Assembly: GCF_026340975.1 (NCBI RefSeq) | Contig: NZ_JAPEOS010000003.1 | Location: 62,001 to 126,000 of the forward strand | Reading direction: 5' to 3' | Source of the DNA: Streptomyces sp. NBC_01214 | GTDB lineage: Bacteria; Actinomycetota; Actinomycetes; Streptomycetales; Streptomycetaceae | DNA length: 64,000 nucleotides | In this document: positions 1 through 7,754 of the stretch, in pieces | How positions within the stretch are numbered: position 1 is the stretch's first letter | Layout: the number at the start of each line of letters is the position of its first letter | Position numbers and translations under genes: made by a program | Notes under the pieces: generated by a model | What the model saw: only the letters and a program-made list of their open reading frames with translations | What the model was told of the DNA's origin: nothing | The model's database searches: none

Positions 1-154
1 AGTCCTCCATGTCGTGCCCGAGCTTGGCCTTCAGGGTGGCGGTGACGTCGATCTCAGTAAGGATGCCGAAGCCCTGCACGGCAAGGGCCTCGCGGACTGC
101 GGAAACGGTCGTGGTGAAGTCGGCATCGAGGTGGACGGTCCGGTCGTAGCGCAT
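1..154 (-). CDS. DUF302 domain protein, 5' part only
   Basis: The first 51 residues of a protein are read leftward from ATG at 154 and run off the window edge. The start MRYDRTVHLDADF, followed by repeated hydrophobic-charged alternation and GFGILTEIDV, is the usual N-terminus of the small DUF302 (TT1751-like) family. These proteins bind small ligands and often sit beside sulfur, rhodanese or copper genes; no enzymatic role is established. The gene diverges from the persulfide operon and shares its intergenic region, so the two tandem operators at 232-280 could control both. Function beyond family membership is unknown. Confidence 0.7.
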   Translation of the reverse strand, partial: MRYDRTVHLDADFTTTVSAVREALAVQGFGILTEIDVTATLKAKLGHDMED

Positions 155-231
155 GGCGTCATCCCTGTCCGGGGTGTGTGGCGGGCGGCGGGTAGCCGTC
201 CGGTGCGAGCGGGTTCCCTAGGCCGCCAAAA

Positions 232-280
232 ATACCCCCAGGGGTACCCGTGCTAGGCTCGAAATATACCCCCGGGGGTA
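232..280. promoter_or_regulatory. Two tandem CstR/CsoR-type operators
   Basis: Two near-perfect GC-centred palindromes lie 19 bp apart: ATACCCCCAGGGGTA at 232-246 and ATACCCCCGGGGGTA at 266-280. This is the operator form recognised by CsoR/CstR-family repressors. The same motif recurs at 3496-3510 in front of the repressor gene in this locus. The second copy ends 26 bp upstream of the GTG start at 306, so repressor binding should block transcription of the operon and possibly of the divergent DUF302 gene. Confidence 0.8.
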
Positions 281-305
281 AATGCCAGCCGAAAGGAGCA
301 ACCAC

Positions 306-1673
306 GTGTTCTTCATCGACACCATCGAGACCGAGGGCCTGGGAAACCGCAGCTACCTGGCGGGCGGCGCGGACACCGCAGTGGTGGTGGACCCTCCCCG
401 CGACATCGACCGTGTCCTGGCGGCGGCTGCCGCGCGGGGCGTGCGCATCTCGCACGTGGCGGAGACCCATGTCCACAACGACTACGTCACCGGCGGCCTG
501 GACCTGGCCCGCATCACCGGCGCCGCCTACCTCGTGCCCGCTGCCGCCCGCGTCTCCTTCGCCCGCACACCGGTCGCCGACGGCAACACGGTGAGTGTGG
601 ACGAGGGCATCACCCTGCGGGCGATGGCCACACCCGGACACACCCCGCACCACACCTCCTACGTCCTGGACGAACGGGGGACGGCGGCCGCGGTGTTCAC
701 CGGCGGGTCGCTGCTGATCGGCTCGGTCGGTCGCCCTGACCTGGTCGAGCCGAGGCTGACCGAACAGCTGGCCCGCGCCCAGCACGCATCCGCGCACCGG
801 CTGGCCGCCGAGCTCCCCGACGAGACGCCGGTGCTGCCCACCCACGGGTTCGGCAGCTTCTGCTCCTCCTCCCAGCCCGAGGGCGACGCCACCACGATCG
901 GCAAGGAGAAGGAGGGCAACGACGCCCTGGTCAAGGACGTCGACTCCTTCGTCGCCGCCCTGCTGGCAGGCCTGGAGGACGTGCCCGCCTACTACGCCCA
1001 CATGGGCCCGGCCAACTCCGAAGGCCCCACCCCGGTGGACCTGACCGCACCCCCGCTGGCCGACGCCGCCGACATCGCCGAGCGCCTGGCCGCCGGGGAG
1101 TGGGTGGTGGACCTGCGCAACCGGATCGCTTTCGCCGAAGGCCACATCGCCGGCTCGTTCAACTTCGAGGCGGAAGGCAAGATCGCCACCTACCTGGCCT
1201 GGATGATCCCCTGGGGCAAGCCCGTCACCCTCCTCGCGGAGTCACCCGCCCAGCTCGCCGCCGCCCGGCGCGAACTGGTCCGCGTCGGCATCGACCGCCC
1301 GGCCGCGGCCGCCACCGGCACCGTCCGCGACTGGGTACCCGACGGCCACGCCCTGCGCTCCTTTCCCCGAGCCACCTTCGCCGACCTCGCCGCCCAGGAC
1401 CCCCGCCCGGATGTGGTCCTCGATGTGAGGCGGGACTCCGAACGCGCCACGGGCTGGATCGAAGGCTCCGTACACATCCCGATCCACCACCTCCACCGCC
1501 GCCTGGCCGACGTACCGGCCGGGACGGTGTGGGTGCACTGCGCGGGCGGAATGCGCGCGGGCATTGCCGCCTCCCTGCTGGATGCCGCAGGCCGCGACGT
1601 CGTCGCCGTCGACGACTCCTTCGACGCCACAACCGACGCCGGGCTGCCCCTCACCACCGGCACCGGCAGCTGA
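306..1673 (+). CDS. Persulfide dioxygenase-rhodanese fusion (CstB-like)
   Basis: A 455-residue fusion. Residues 1-230 form a metallo-beta-lactamase fold of the ETHE1 persulfide dioxygenase type, with HVHND at 55-59, PGHTPHH at 110-116 and a THGFGSFCS segment. Two rhodanese domains follow. The first (about 245-350) lacks a catalytic Cys; the second (about 360-445) has VHCAGGMRAG with Cys412. Such proteins oxidise glutathione or low-molecular-weight persulfides to sulfite and thiosulfate. GTG at 306 is chosen over an upstream in-frame ATG at 282 because AAAGGAG lies at 292-298. Odd: the aspartate normally in FTGD, an iron ligand in ETHE1, is glycine (FTGG, 131-134), so another residue must supply the ligand or activity differs. 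First gene of a CstR-controlled operon. Confidence 0.85.
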   Translation: MFFIDTIETEGLGNRSYLAGGADTAVVVDPPRDIDRVLAAAAARGVRISHVAETHVHNDYVTGGLDLARITGAAYLVPAAARVSFARTPVADGNTVSVDEGITLRAMATPGHTPHHTSYVLDERGTAAAVFTGGSLLIGSVGRPDLVEPRLTEQLARAQHASAHRLAAELPDETPVLPTHGFGSFCSSSQPEGDATTIGKEKEGNDALVKDVDSFVAALLAGLEDVPAYYAHMGPANSEGPTPVDLTAPPLADAADIAERLAAGEWVVDLRNRIAFAEGHIAGSFNFEAEGKIATYLAWMIPWGKPVTLLAESPAQLAAARRELVRVGIDRPAAAATGTVRDWVPDGHALRSFPRATFADLAAQDPRPDVVLDVRRDSERATGWIEGSVHIPIHHLHRRLADVPAGTVWVHCAGGMRAGIAASLLDAAGRDVVAVDDSFDATTDAGLPLTTGTGS

Positions 1674-1712
1674 ACCGCTGCCCCCGCCACCCGAGACTCG
1701 GAAGGAAACCAG

Positions 1713-2072
1713 ATGCCTCTCCTCCGCCGCGGCACCGCTCGCGTCACCCCCGACCAGGCCCACCAGCGCACCACCGACGGTGACGCCGTCCTCCTCGACG
1801 TGCGCGAGCAGGCCGAGTGGAATGCCGGCCACGCCCCCGGCGCCGTGCATGTGCCGCTCTCCCGGCTGGTCACCGGCACCGGCCTGCCCGCCACGGCCCA
1901 GGGCCGGCCGCTGTTGGTGATCTGCCGCTCCGGGCACCGCTCCCAGCAGGCCGCCAGACTCTTGGCCGGGCGCGGAGCCGAGGCCGTCGACGTCAAGGGC
2001 GGTATGCAGGCCTGGGCATCAGCCGGGCTACCGGTCGTCGACGCAGAAGGAAGCAGCGGCCGGATAGCGTGA
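1713..2072 (+). CDS. Single-domain rhodanese sulfurtransferase
   Basis: A 119-residue rhodanese-like protein, one complete domain. It contains LLDVREQAEWNAGHAPGA and the active-site loop CRSGHRS with catalytic Cys71, which would carry the persulfide sulfur. A strong GGAAGGA Shine-Dalgarno precedes the ATG. The stop overlaps the GTG of the next gene (GTGA), indicating translational coupling to the TauE-like exporter. In this operon it probably moves sulfane sulfur between persulfide carriers and the dioxygenase fusion upstream. The specific donor and acceptor cannot be read from sequence. Confidence 0.88.
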   Translation: MPLLRRGTARVTPDQAHQRTTDGDAVLLDVREQAEWNAGHAPGAVHVPLSRLVTGTGLPATAQGRPLLVICRSGHRSQQAARLLAGRGAEAVDVKGGMQAWASAGLPVVDAEGSSGRIA

Positions 2073-2815
2073 GCGCCCTCATCCTCGCCCTCATCGCTGG
2101 GGCCGTCATCGGCCTGGCCCTCGGGGCGCTCGGGGGCGGCGGCAGTGTCCTGGCCGTCCCCGCCCTGATTTACCTCCTCGGCTTCACCCCGGCCGCCGCC
2201 ACCACCGCCTCGCTGATCATCGTCACCGCCACCTCCGCGACCGCCCTCTACACCCACGCCACCTCGGGCAACGTCCGCTGGAAGACCGGCGCGCTGTTCG
2301 CGGCCGCCGGAATCGTGCCCGCGATCGCTGCGGGCACCCTGGCCGCACGCCTGCCCGAGGAGGTGCTGACCGCCGCGTTCGCCGCGATCGCGGCCCTCGC
2401 AGCCCTCAGGATGTTCAAGCTCGCCGACCCCCACCAGCAGGCCAGGCCCGTCAGGCCCACCCGGGCCGCCGGTGCGGGTGCCGGACTCGGCGCGGTCACC
2501 GGCCTCCTCGGGGTCGGCGGAGGCTTCCTCGCCGTCCCCGCCCTCGTCTCCGTCCTCGGACTGCACATGCGCGCCGCGGTCGGCACCAGCCTGCTGGTCA
2601 TCACCGTCAACTCCCTCGCCGCGCTCGCCGCCCGCGCCGGCACCAACACGCCCCTGCACTGGGCGGTCATCGCTCCCTTCGCCGGAGCCGCGATCCTCGG
2701 AGCGTGGGACGGCAAACGCCTCGCCTCCAAAATCTCCGGTCCCACCCTTCAGCGGATCTTCGCGCTCGTGCTCCTGGCCGTCGCCGCCCTCATGCTCATC
2801 GACGCCCTCCGCTGA
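2069..2815 (+). CDS. TauE/SafE family sulfite/sulfur-anion exporter
   Basis: A 248-residue multi-pass membrane protein. Two repeated halves carry the family's glycine-rich signatures: GALGGGGSVLAVPALIYLLG near residue 12 and GLLGVGGGFLAVPALVSVLG near residue 147. Each is followed by hydrophobic helices. TauE/SafE proteins export sulfite, sulfoacetate or related organosulfur anions. Beside a persulfide dioxygenase, whose product is sulfite, export of sulfite or thiosulfate is the natural inference, as in the S. aureus cst locus. The GTG start overlaps the preceding stop by 4 bp. Confidence 0.85.
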   Translation: MSALILALIAGAVIGLALGALGGGGSVLAVPALIYLLGFTPAAATTASLIIVTATSATALYTHATSGNVRWKTGALFAAAGIVPAIAAGTLAARLPEEVLTAAFAAIAALAALRMFKLADPHQQARPVRPTRAAGAGAGLGAVTGLLGVGGGFLAVPALVSVLGLHMRAAVGTSLLVITVNSLAALAARAGTNTPLHWAVIAPFAGAAILGAWDGKRLASKISGPTLQRIFALVLLAVAALMLIDALR

Positions 2816-2909
2816 CCCTCCCGCCCGCGACCCGCAACGGCGCCCCACCGCCAGTCGATAACGAGGTGTCCGTAACCGGGCACCAGACAAAAAGGATGGA
2901 ACACCGCTC

Positions 2910-3482
2910 ATGACCACCCCCCGCGCCCTCAACACCGACCAGGCCCGCACCCGCCTGCACGAACTGATCGTCCTGGACGTCCGCACCCCCGGCGAATACG
3001 CCACCGGCCACCTTCCCGGCGCCCTCAACATCCCCCTCGACCACCTCGACCATGCCCTCCCCGACATCCGCCACGCAGCCCAGCGCGGCAACCTCCTCGT
3101 CGTCTGCGCCTCCGGCGCACGCTCCGAGAACGCTTGCCACACCCTCGCCGCCCACGGCATCACCACCGCCACCCTCACCGGCGGCACAACAGCCTGGGCA
3201 GCGGACGGCCACACCCTCCACCACCCCGACAGCGCCCGACGCACCGCCTGGAACATGGAACGCCAAGTCCGACTCACCGCCGGCGCCGTCGTCCTGACCG
3301 GCCTCGCGCTGGGCCGCCTGCACCCCGCCTTCCGCCTCGCTTCCGCGGGCGTCGCCGGCGGCCTGGTCTACGCCGCCCTCACCAACACCTGCGGCATGGC
3401 CTCCCTCCTCGCCAAACTCCCCCACAACCGTCCCCACCAGGGCGACCTCGACGCAACCCTCGCCGCCCTCCGGGCCGGCTGA
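2910..3482 (+). CDS. YgaP-like membrane rhodanese (rhodanese + DUF2892)
   Basis: A 190-residue protein. Residues 1-105 are a rhodanese domain with LDVRTPGEYATGH and the active loop CASGARSE (Cys66). Residues 114-175 are a DUF2892 module: the NMERQVRL entry, two membrane helices and TNTCGMASLLAKLP, as in inner-membrane rhodanese YgaP. It would place sulfurtransferase activity on the cytoplasmic face of the membrane. The AAAAAGGATGG stretch upstream is a plausible ribosome site. It follows the exporter by about 95 bp and precedes the repressor, so it belongs to the same persulfide-response cluster. Confidence 0.87.
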   Translation: MTTPRALNTDQARTRLHELIVLDVRTPGEYATGHLPGALNIPLDHLDHALPDIRHAAQRGNLLVVCASGARSENACHTLAAHGITTATLTGGTTAWAADGHTLHHPDSARRTAWNMERQVRLTAGAVVLTGLALGRLHPAFRLASAGVAGGLVYAALTNTCGMASLLAKLPHNRPHQGDLDATLAALRAG

Positions 3483-3495
3483 CCACCCCCGCCCG

Positions 3496-3510
3496 ATACC
3501 CCCTGGGGTA
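3496..3510. promoter_or_regulatory. CstR-type operator in front of the repressor gene
   Basis: ATACCCCCTGGGGTA is a near-perfect palindrome of the same family as the two sites at 232-280. It lies 38 bp upstream of the repressor GTG at 3548. The placement implies autoregulation of the repressor. Confidence 0.8.
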
Positions 3511-3547
3511 CCATGGTTTGAGAGCGCACAAAGCCAGGAGGCAACCG

Positions 3548-3814
3548 GTGAAAGTCGACGACGACGCAGTCAACTCAGTCCTCAACCGCCTGCGCCGCGC
3601 CCAAGGACAGCTCGCCGGCGTCATCGCCATGATCGAAGCCGGCCGCGACTGCAAGGACGTTGTCACGCAGCTTGCCGCAGTCTCCAAGGCCCTGGACCGC
3701 GCCGGCTTCAAAATCGTCGCCAGCGGCATGCGCCAGTGCATGACCGAAGCCGACCAGGGTCAGGCCCCCATGACCGAGGCAGAACTCGAAAAGCTCTTCC
3801 TCGCACTCGCCTGA
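3548..3814 (+). CDS. CsoR-family persulfide-sensing repressor (CstR-like)
   Basis: An 88-residue all-helical CsoR/FrmR-family repressor. The alignment-diagnostic segment RLRRAQGQLAGVIAMIEAGR is followed by DCKDVVTQ (Cys35), and Cys64 sits in GMRQCM. Copper-sensing CsoR needs Cys-His-Cys. Here only the two cysteines at the CstR positions are present and no histidine follows at the copper-ligand site, so a thiol-persulfide sensor is the better call. Derepression would occur when Cys35 and Cys64 become di- or trisulfide linked. GTG at 3548 is supported by AGGAGG about 6 bp upstream. The neighbouring persulfide genes and identical operators agree. Confidence 0.87.
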   Translation: MKVDDDAVNSVLNRLRRAQGQLAGVIAMIEAGRDCKDVVTQLAAVSKALDRAGFKIVASGMRQCMTEADQGQAPMTEAELEKLFLALA

Positions 3815-3826
3815 CGCCCACGCAGA

Positions 3827-3857
3827 ACGGCCCGGCCCCCATCAGGAGCCGGGCCGT
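3827..3857 (+). terminator. Rho-independent terminator after the repressor gene
   Basis: ACGGCCCGGC (3827-3836) pairs with GCCGGGCCGT (3848-3857) around an 11-nt loop. It lies 13 bp after the repressor stop and ends the persulfide cluster. Confidence 0.7.
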
Positions 3858-3923
3858 CCGCATACCCGCACCGGCCGGCGCCATGAGCCCCCGCGGTGAG
3901 ACGCCCACGCCAGACTCGGTACT

Positions 3924-4124
3924 GTGCGCACGGTGACCAGAAAGACGAAGACGCAGGCCGAAGACAGTGATGACCGCGGATTGTCGGTGCGGGCGTTCAC
4001 CGCGCTCATGCTGGGCGCCCTTGCCGTCGTAGGGGCGCTCGCCCTGCTGGGTGGCTGGGCCGGACTGATCGGCATCGTGGTCACCGCCGTCGTCCTCATC
4101 GGCTTCGCGGCCTCCCGCATGTAG
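3924..4124 (+). CDS. Small membrane protein, unknown
   Basis: A 66-residue protein with a charged N-terminal 25 residues (RKTKTQAEDSDDRG) followed by two hydrophobic stretches, consistent with two membrane helices. GTG at 3924 or GTG at 3933 could start it; no convincing ribosome site separates them. I do not recognise a family. Small two-helix proteins of this sort are common in Streptomyces. Function unknown. Confidence 0.45.
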   Translation: MRTVTRKTKTQAEDSDDRGLSVRAFTALMLGALAVVGALALLGGWAGLIGIVVTAVVLIGFAASRM

Positions 4125-4267
4125 AGCGCACAAATGCCCGCTGGAAGCGAGGGCGCGAGGTGATCCCAGTACCGGTTCGGCGGCTCGGCCGACCGACTGC
4201 GGCCGGGCGCCGACTGTTGCTGTAGCCGTCGCCCGGCGAGGACGAGAGCGAGTTGTAGGGGCGCCAG

Positions 4268-4477
4268 TCAGGTGACGGTAGGGATGTGGCGCTCCGCGAG
4301 GACGACGTCCCGCCACTGGCCCTGGTGGCAACCGATGCTCTCTCGAGTGCCGACGATCCGGAAGCCGGCCCGGGCGTGGAGGGCGTGGCTGGCGGTGTTC
4401 TCGGGGAAGATGACGGACTGGACGGTCCAGATCATGGTGATCGTGGCGGCCAGGTGCCTCAGGTCGTGAACCGTCAC
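4268..4477 (-). pseudogene. C-terminal remnant of a GNAT acetyltransferase (Pat-like)
   Basis: The reading frame retains WTVQSVIFPENTASHALH, then AGFRIVGTRESIG, then WRDVVLAERH. This is the characteristic C-terminal third of phosphinothricin-type N-acetyltransferases. The acetyl-CoA-binding loop and N-terminal half that should lie at 4478-4800 are absent, and the sequence upstream does not continue the family in any frame. A truncated relic within the accessory stretch that ends at the tRNA scar near 7.0 kb. Confidence 0.7.
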
Positions 4478-4717
4478 CCGCGGTACACCGGCAGCACGAG
4501 CTGGCGTCCAGGGCTGCCGGACGGGCTACGAGTTCCTTGGCGCGGTTGAGGACACTGGCCTAAGGTCCGGCATTGTGCGTGGTGACCTGGTGCTCTCGCC
4601 GTTCACCTACGCCGATGACATGCAGACCTATAGCCCCCGCGGAGGCCGGCCCAGCTTCGAAGGCGTGGAAGGTGGCCAGGGGGAGGCCGTGCGTGGTCAA
4701 GGTCGACGGAACCCTGG

Positions 4718-5554
4718 TCAAGCTGCCCGTCGCCCTCCGGGCTGATCTTTGGCCCACCACAGGAATGCGGCGGCGTGCTGTCGGTTGGCGAAGCCCTCGC
4801 CGGCGAGGTCGAGAAGGAGGTCGTTGCTCCACAGGATGAGCCGGCCGCGGGTCCAGTTCACCGACTCGGGGGACGGCAGCTCCAGGCCGTAGACCATCCG
4901 CGCGATCTCGCGTTTGCCGCCGGCCTCGGTCGTGTATTTCAGGATCGTCAGGAAGCGGTCGGGGTACGTCACGCAGAGGACCCTCGTGAGGAGGGCTTCC
5001 TTGAAGCCGGTCATGGCGAACGGCTTGGTGCCGGACAGCAGGTGCTCGAGCCGGTCTTCGAGCGGCAGGTCGGAAGGTCCGTGCAGGAGGTACTCGATCG
5101 TCTGGCGGGTCGCCTCCCCAGCCGCGGTGTCGCCCATGTCGTTCCACGCGGAGTTGAAGGTGGCCTGATTGCCGGGGCGGGCTCCGACTTCGGAGTTGGC
5201 GAAGTCCTTGAGGGTTCTGGGGTCGCAGGTCCACAGCCCGTCGGGGGAGAAGATCTGCTGGTACTTCGACCAGTAGGCCGCCACGTCGGGGTCGAGGGCC
5301 GGTTTGACAGCGAGGTACTGCTCCTTCAGCCGGGTCACGCGCTCCAACTGCTCACGATCGACATCCTCGGCGTTCGGGAAACGGGTCTTGAGGTCTTGGA
5401 AGGAGCGGAGCGGGTCCCTATGCGGGACGGTGGGCTCCCTGTGCTCCCATTCGTAACCGCACCGGTGCTTCACGAGCCGACGTCCGCCGTCGAACGTGCG
5501 GACCACCACGATGTCCTCATCGTCGCTGCACAGTGGACACATGGCCAATGTCAT
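4718..5554 (-). CDS. Unknown protein with N-terminal zinc-ribbon-like start
   Basis: A 278-residue protein starting at ATG 5554 after a GGGGG ribosome site. It opens with CPLCSDDEDI, a charged strand and HRCGYEWEH, like part of a zinc ribbon. The rest is mixed alpha/beta, with the recognisable stretch YPDRFLTILKYTTEAGGKRE then IARMVYGLELP. I have a sense of this from proteins encoded beside restriction-like genes, but cannot name the family. The next gene upstream on the same strand is the frameshifted nuclease-like gene at 5818-6593, and both sit just inside the tRNA-derived scar. A defence or mobile-element accessory role is inference only. Confidence 0.6.
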   Translation of the reverse strand: MTLAMCPLCSDDEDIVVVRTFDGGRRLVKHRCGYEWEHREPTVPHRDPLRSFQDLKTRFPNAEDVDREQLERVTRLKEQYLAVKPALDPDVAAYWSKYQQIFSPDGLWTCDPRTLKDFANSEVGARPGNQATFNSAWNDMGDTAAGEATRQTIEYLLHGPSDLPLEDRLEHLLSGTKPFAMTGFKEALLTRVLCVTYPDRFLTILKYTTEAGGKREIARMVYGLELPSPESVNWTRGRLILWSNDLLLDLAGEGFANRQHAAAFLWWAKDQPGGRRAA

Positions 5555-5817
5555 GGCAACCCCCGCTTCGTCGGTGCTTGTGCCTCACTTCGCGCCAATG
5601 CGCTCTCCGGCCAAGAGCCGCATTCTCGCATTCAGACAGGGCAGGCGGGGTGCGGTCTCCGGCATGCCGGCGGATCTCGACTTCACTGGCCTGGAGGGCA
5701 ACTCCGCGCCGCAACGCCTGGTGTCCGGTTCGTGCAACGAGGTGGCAGCGTATGGCGCGTGGGCTTCGGAGGACACCTTGGTGGCGAAGCGGAAACCGCC
5801 GCGGTACCCGGCACCGA

Positions 5818-6593
5818 TCAGTCGGTCAGCCGGCACACCCGGTCGTCATCCGTCACCTCGTAGACGTCGATGTGCAGGAGCTGTCGGATGTGGGCCGGGA
5901 CGCGTGCGGCGGCCTTGAGGGAGGAGGACGGCACGACGAGGGCGTAGCGCGTGTGCGGGTCCTGGCTCGCCATGCGGCGCAGCAGTTGGCCATAGGCGAT
6001 GTCGGCGTCGATGCCTTTCTCACTGGTGCGGCCCTTGGCCTCGCAGATCAGCCGTTCCGAGCCGCGTACGGCTTCGAGGTCGGTCCACCGGTCCGTGGGA
6101 TCGATGGGTGTCCAGCCTTCGGCCAGTAGCCAGGTGCGGAAGGTGTCGGTGACCCGGTCCTCGTCGCTGGAGCGGGCCAGGATCTTCTTCAGTGCCGCCA
6201 GGTCGGCCGCTTCGTTGCGGCGCAGTCGTCCGCGGCCGTCCGCATTCAGGTCGGCGGGGCGGATGAGGACCAGGCGCAGCCCGTGCGCGGGGATCTGCTC
6301 ATCGCGCCGGGCGTCGTACAGGGCGCGCTGCTCGCCGCGGTGGACACCGCTGACGGTGAGGCGGTTCGGCTTGTCAAAGTGGGCATCGGCTGGTCGTGCT
6401 GCAGTTCGCGGTACTCGACCACCAGCTGATGGCCCGGCCAGTAGGCGTCGACCGGCAGTTGGACTCGTCGGCCGCCTGATCCGGGATCTCCGAGCAGCCA
6501 GTCGAACCTGTGCTGCGGCAGGGCGTTCTCCCCGAGGATCCGCTCGCACAACCCAACGACGTACGCTTCATCGCTGCCATCTCTCGTTGCCAT
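5818..6593 (-). pseudogene. Two-domain nuclease-like protein interrupted by one frameshift
   Basis: Reading leftward from ATG 6593, the protein starts MATRDGSDEAYVVG and runs through LPVDAYWPGHQLVVEYRELQ to QPM. At about 6385-6395 the frame changes, and HFDKPNRLTVSGVHRGEQRA continues naturally to the stop at 5818. The first domain (VDAYWP..LVVEYRE) has the look of a Vsr/restriction-like fold. The C-terminal 110 residues contain TDLEAV...LICEAKG, matching a D-(n)-E-x-K active site of PD-(D/E)xK nucleases. One base insertion or deletion explains the break, so it is either a recent pseudogene or a sequencing error. Joined length would be about 258 residues. Confidence 0.65.
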
Positions 6594-7001
6594 GACCGGG
6601 CATCCTGCCACCACCCATGGACCAGCAGCACCGGGCTGGCGAACCCAGAGCCTCGCCGCGCAGAAGACCGGCAACGAGAAAGAGGCCGACTTGGCGGTCA
6701 ACGCCCTGGCCCAGTCCGGTTCCCGAGCGAACGGCCGGGTCGGCGGAGGGCACTCCCGTCAGTTGAGGCGGAGGGCCTGGCGACCATCGAGCGCCTGGGG
6801 CGACTCCTGGCGTTGGCGTGAGATCGGCAGCGACCTGCGGCGTCGAGCCGAACTGAAGCGGGCCCGAGGGCCAGGTGGCGTCCCCTGGGGACCAGTTGGG
6901 GACCAGCGCCCACGTCGATGGGCGCACAGCATGTACGTATGCGCACGCTGTGCACCCTGAGATTGTGCTGTATGTCCGGATTTTTTCTCCGGCCCATCGA
7001 T
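6594..7001. other. No gene seen; integration-element end
   Basis: No reading frame here has convincing family content or codon use. The stretch contains two near-copies of TTGGGGACCAG around 6890-6905, short inverted sequences around 6905-6975, and a T-run at 6980-6986. It runs straight into the partial tRNA-Pro copy at 7002. It looks like the terminal arm of an integrated element rather than coding sequence. Confidence 0.4.
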
Positions 7002-7044
7002 CTGGGGGTCAAGGGGTCGCAGGTTCAAATCCTGTCGTCCCGAC
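7002..7044 (+). repeat. Partial tRNA-Pro copy, probable att scar
   Basis: These 43 bp are identical to positions 36964-37006, the anticodon-loop-to-3'-end half of the intact tRNA-Pro(GGG) in this window plus one flanking base. The 5' half of a tRNA is missing upstream. Elements that integrate by tyrosine recombinase into tRNA 3' ends leave exactly this kind of displaced copy. Because the tRNA reads rightward, this copy should be the right end (attR) of an element lying to the left, 4.2-7.0 kb and beyond. Confidence 0.75.
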
Positions 7045-7060
7045 TCGTGAGAGTCGTAGG

Positions 7061-7100
7061 TCGAAGGGCCGCTTCGGAGCAATCCGAAGCGGCCCTTCGA
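7061..7100 (+). terminator. Strong rho-independent terminator
   Basis: An 18-bp perfect inverted repeat, 7061-7078 and 7083-7100, with a GCAA tetraloop, is followed by TCGTTTTT. It probably terminates the tRNA-type transcript that once read through 7002-7044, and it can also serve the convergent membrane-protein gene at 7154. Confidence 0.85.
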
Positions 7101-7153
7101 TCGTTTTTCGACCTCCCCGGGGTTGTTCCTGCCGAGGTCAGGCGGTCGTGCGG

Positions 7154-7600
7154 TCAGGTGGTCATGCTCGCATCGGCCTCCCGTTGCATGCCCGCGCACA
7201 GCGCCCAGACCACGAACAGGTTGACGGCGATCAGGATCACGGCCCACCACGGGTAGTACGGCAGCCACAGGAAGTTGGCGATCGCGCCGAGGCCGGCGAT
7301 GGCCACGCCGAAGAAGCGCGCCCACAGGGCTCCGGTGAACACGGCGCAGCCGGCGAGGACGAGGGCGATGCCCAGGATCAGGTGGACCCAGCCCCAGCCC
7401 GTCACGCTCCACTCGAACACGTAGTGCCGCGTTACGACGATCAGGTCGTCCCTGGCGAGGGCCGCGATCCCTTCGAAGATCGCCATGGCACCCGCGAAGA
7501 CCATCAGGGCGCCTGCTGTGATGGTCGTACCCGATGTGGGTGCAGTCCAGGCGCTGGGCTGCGATTGGCTGGTCCGGGCGCTGCCGGCGTCACTGGCCAT
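7154..7600 (-). CDS. DUF7144-type four-helix membrane protein
   Basis: A 148-residue protein with a 25-residue polar N-terminus and four hydrophobic helices (around 30-50, 70-90, 95-112 and 118-138). Conserved aromatic-rich loops such as ALARDDLIVVTRHYVFEW and LPYYPWWAV are typical of the small actinobacterial membrane family annotated DUF7144. No catalytic motif is visible and the function is unknown. The gene is monocistronic, ending against the terminator at 7061-7100. Confidence 0.75.
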   Translation of the reverse strand: MASDAGSARTSQSQPSAWTAPTSGTTITAGALMVFAGAMAIFEGIAALARDDLIVVTRHYVFEWSVTGWGWVHLILGIALVLAGCAVFTGALWARFFGVAIAGLGAIANFLWLPYYPWWAVILIAVNLFVVWALCAGMQREADASMTT

Positions 7601-7754
7601 GTCGGTCTCCTCGGTGGCAGAGCCGACCCGGCGCGCCGGAGTCGGCGTTCCCCCGATTCAGCGTGGCACGGTCACCCTCCGTCGGCACTCCGGCCGCAGG
7701 AGGGGGCCGTTCCGGAAGGATCCGGAACGGCCCCCCGGCCCGCCGGGGCGAGCG

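Noticed and set aside
1190..3277. A 695-codon minus-strand frame opposite the persulfide operon.
   Set aside because: Shadow frame; Arg/Gly/Ser-rich with no domain, while every plus-strand gene is recognisable.
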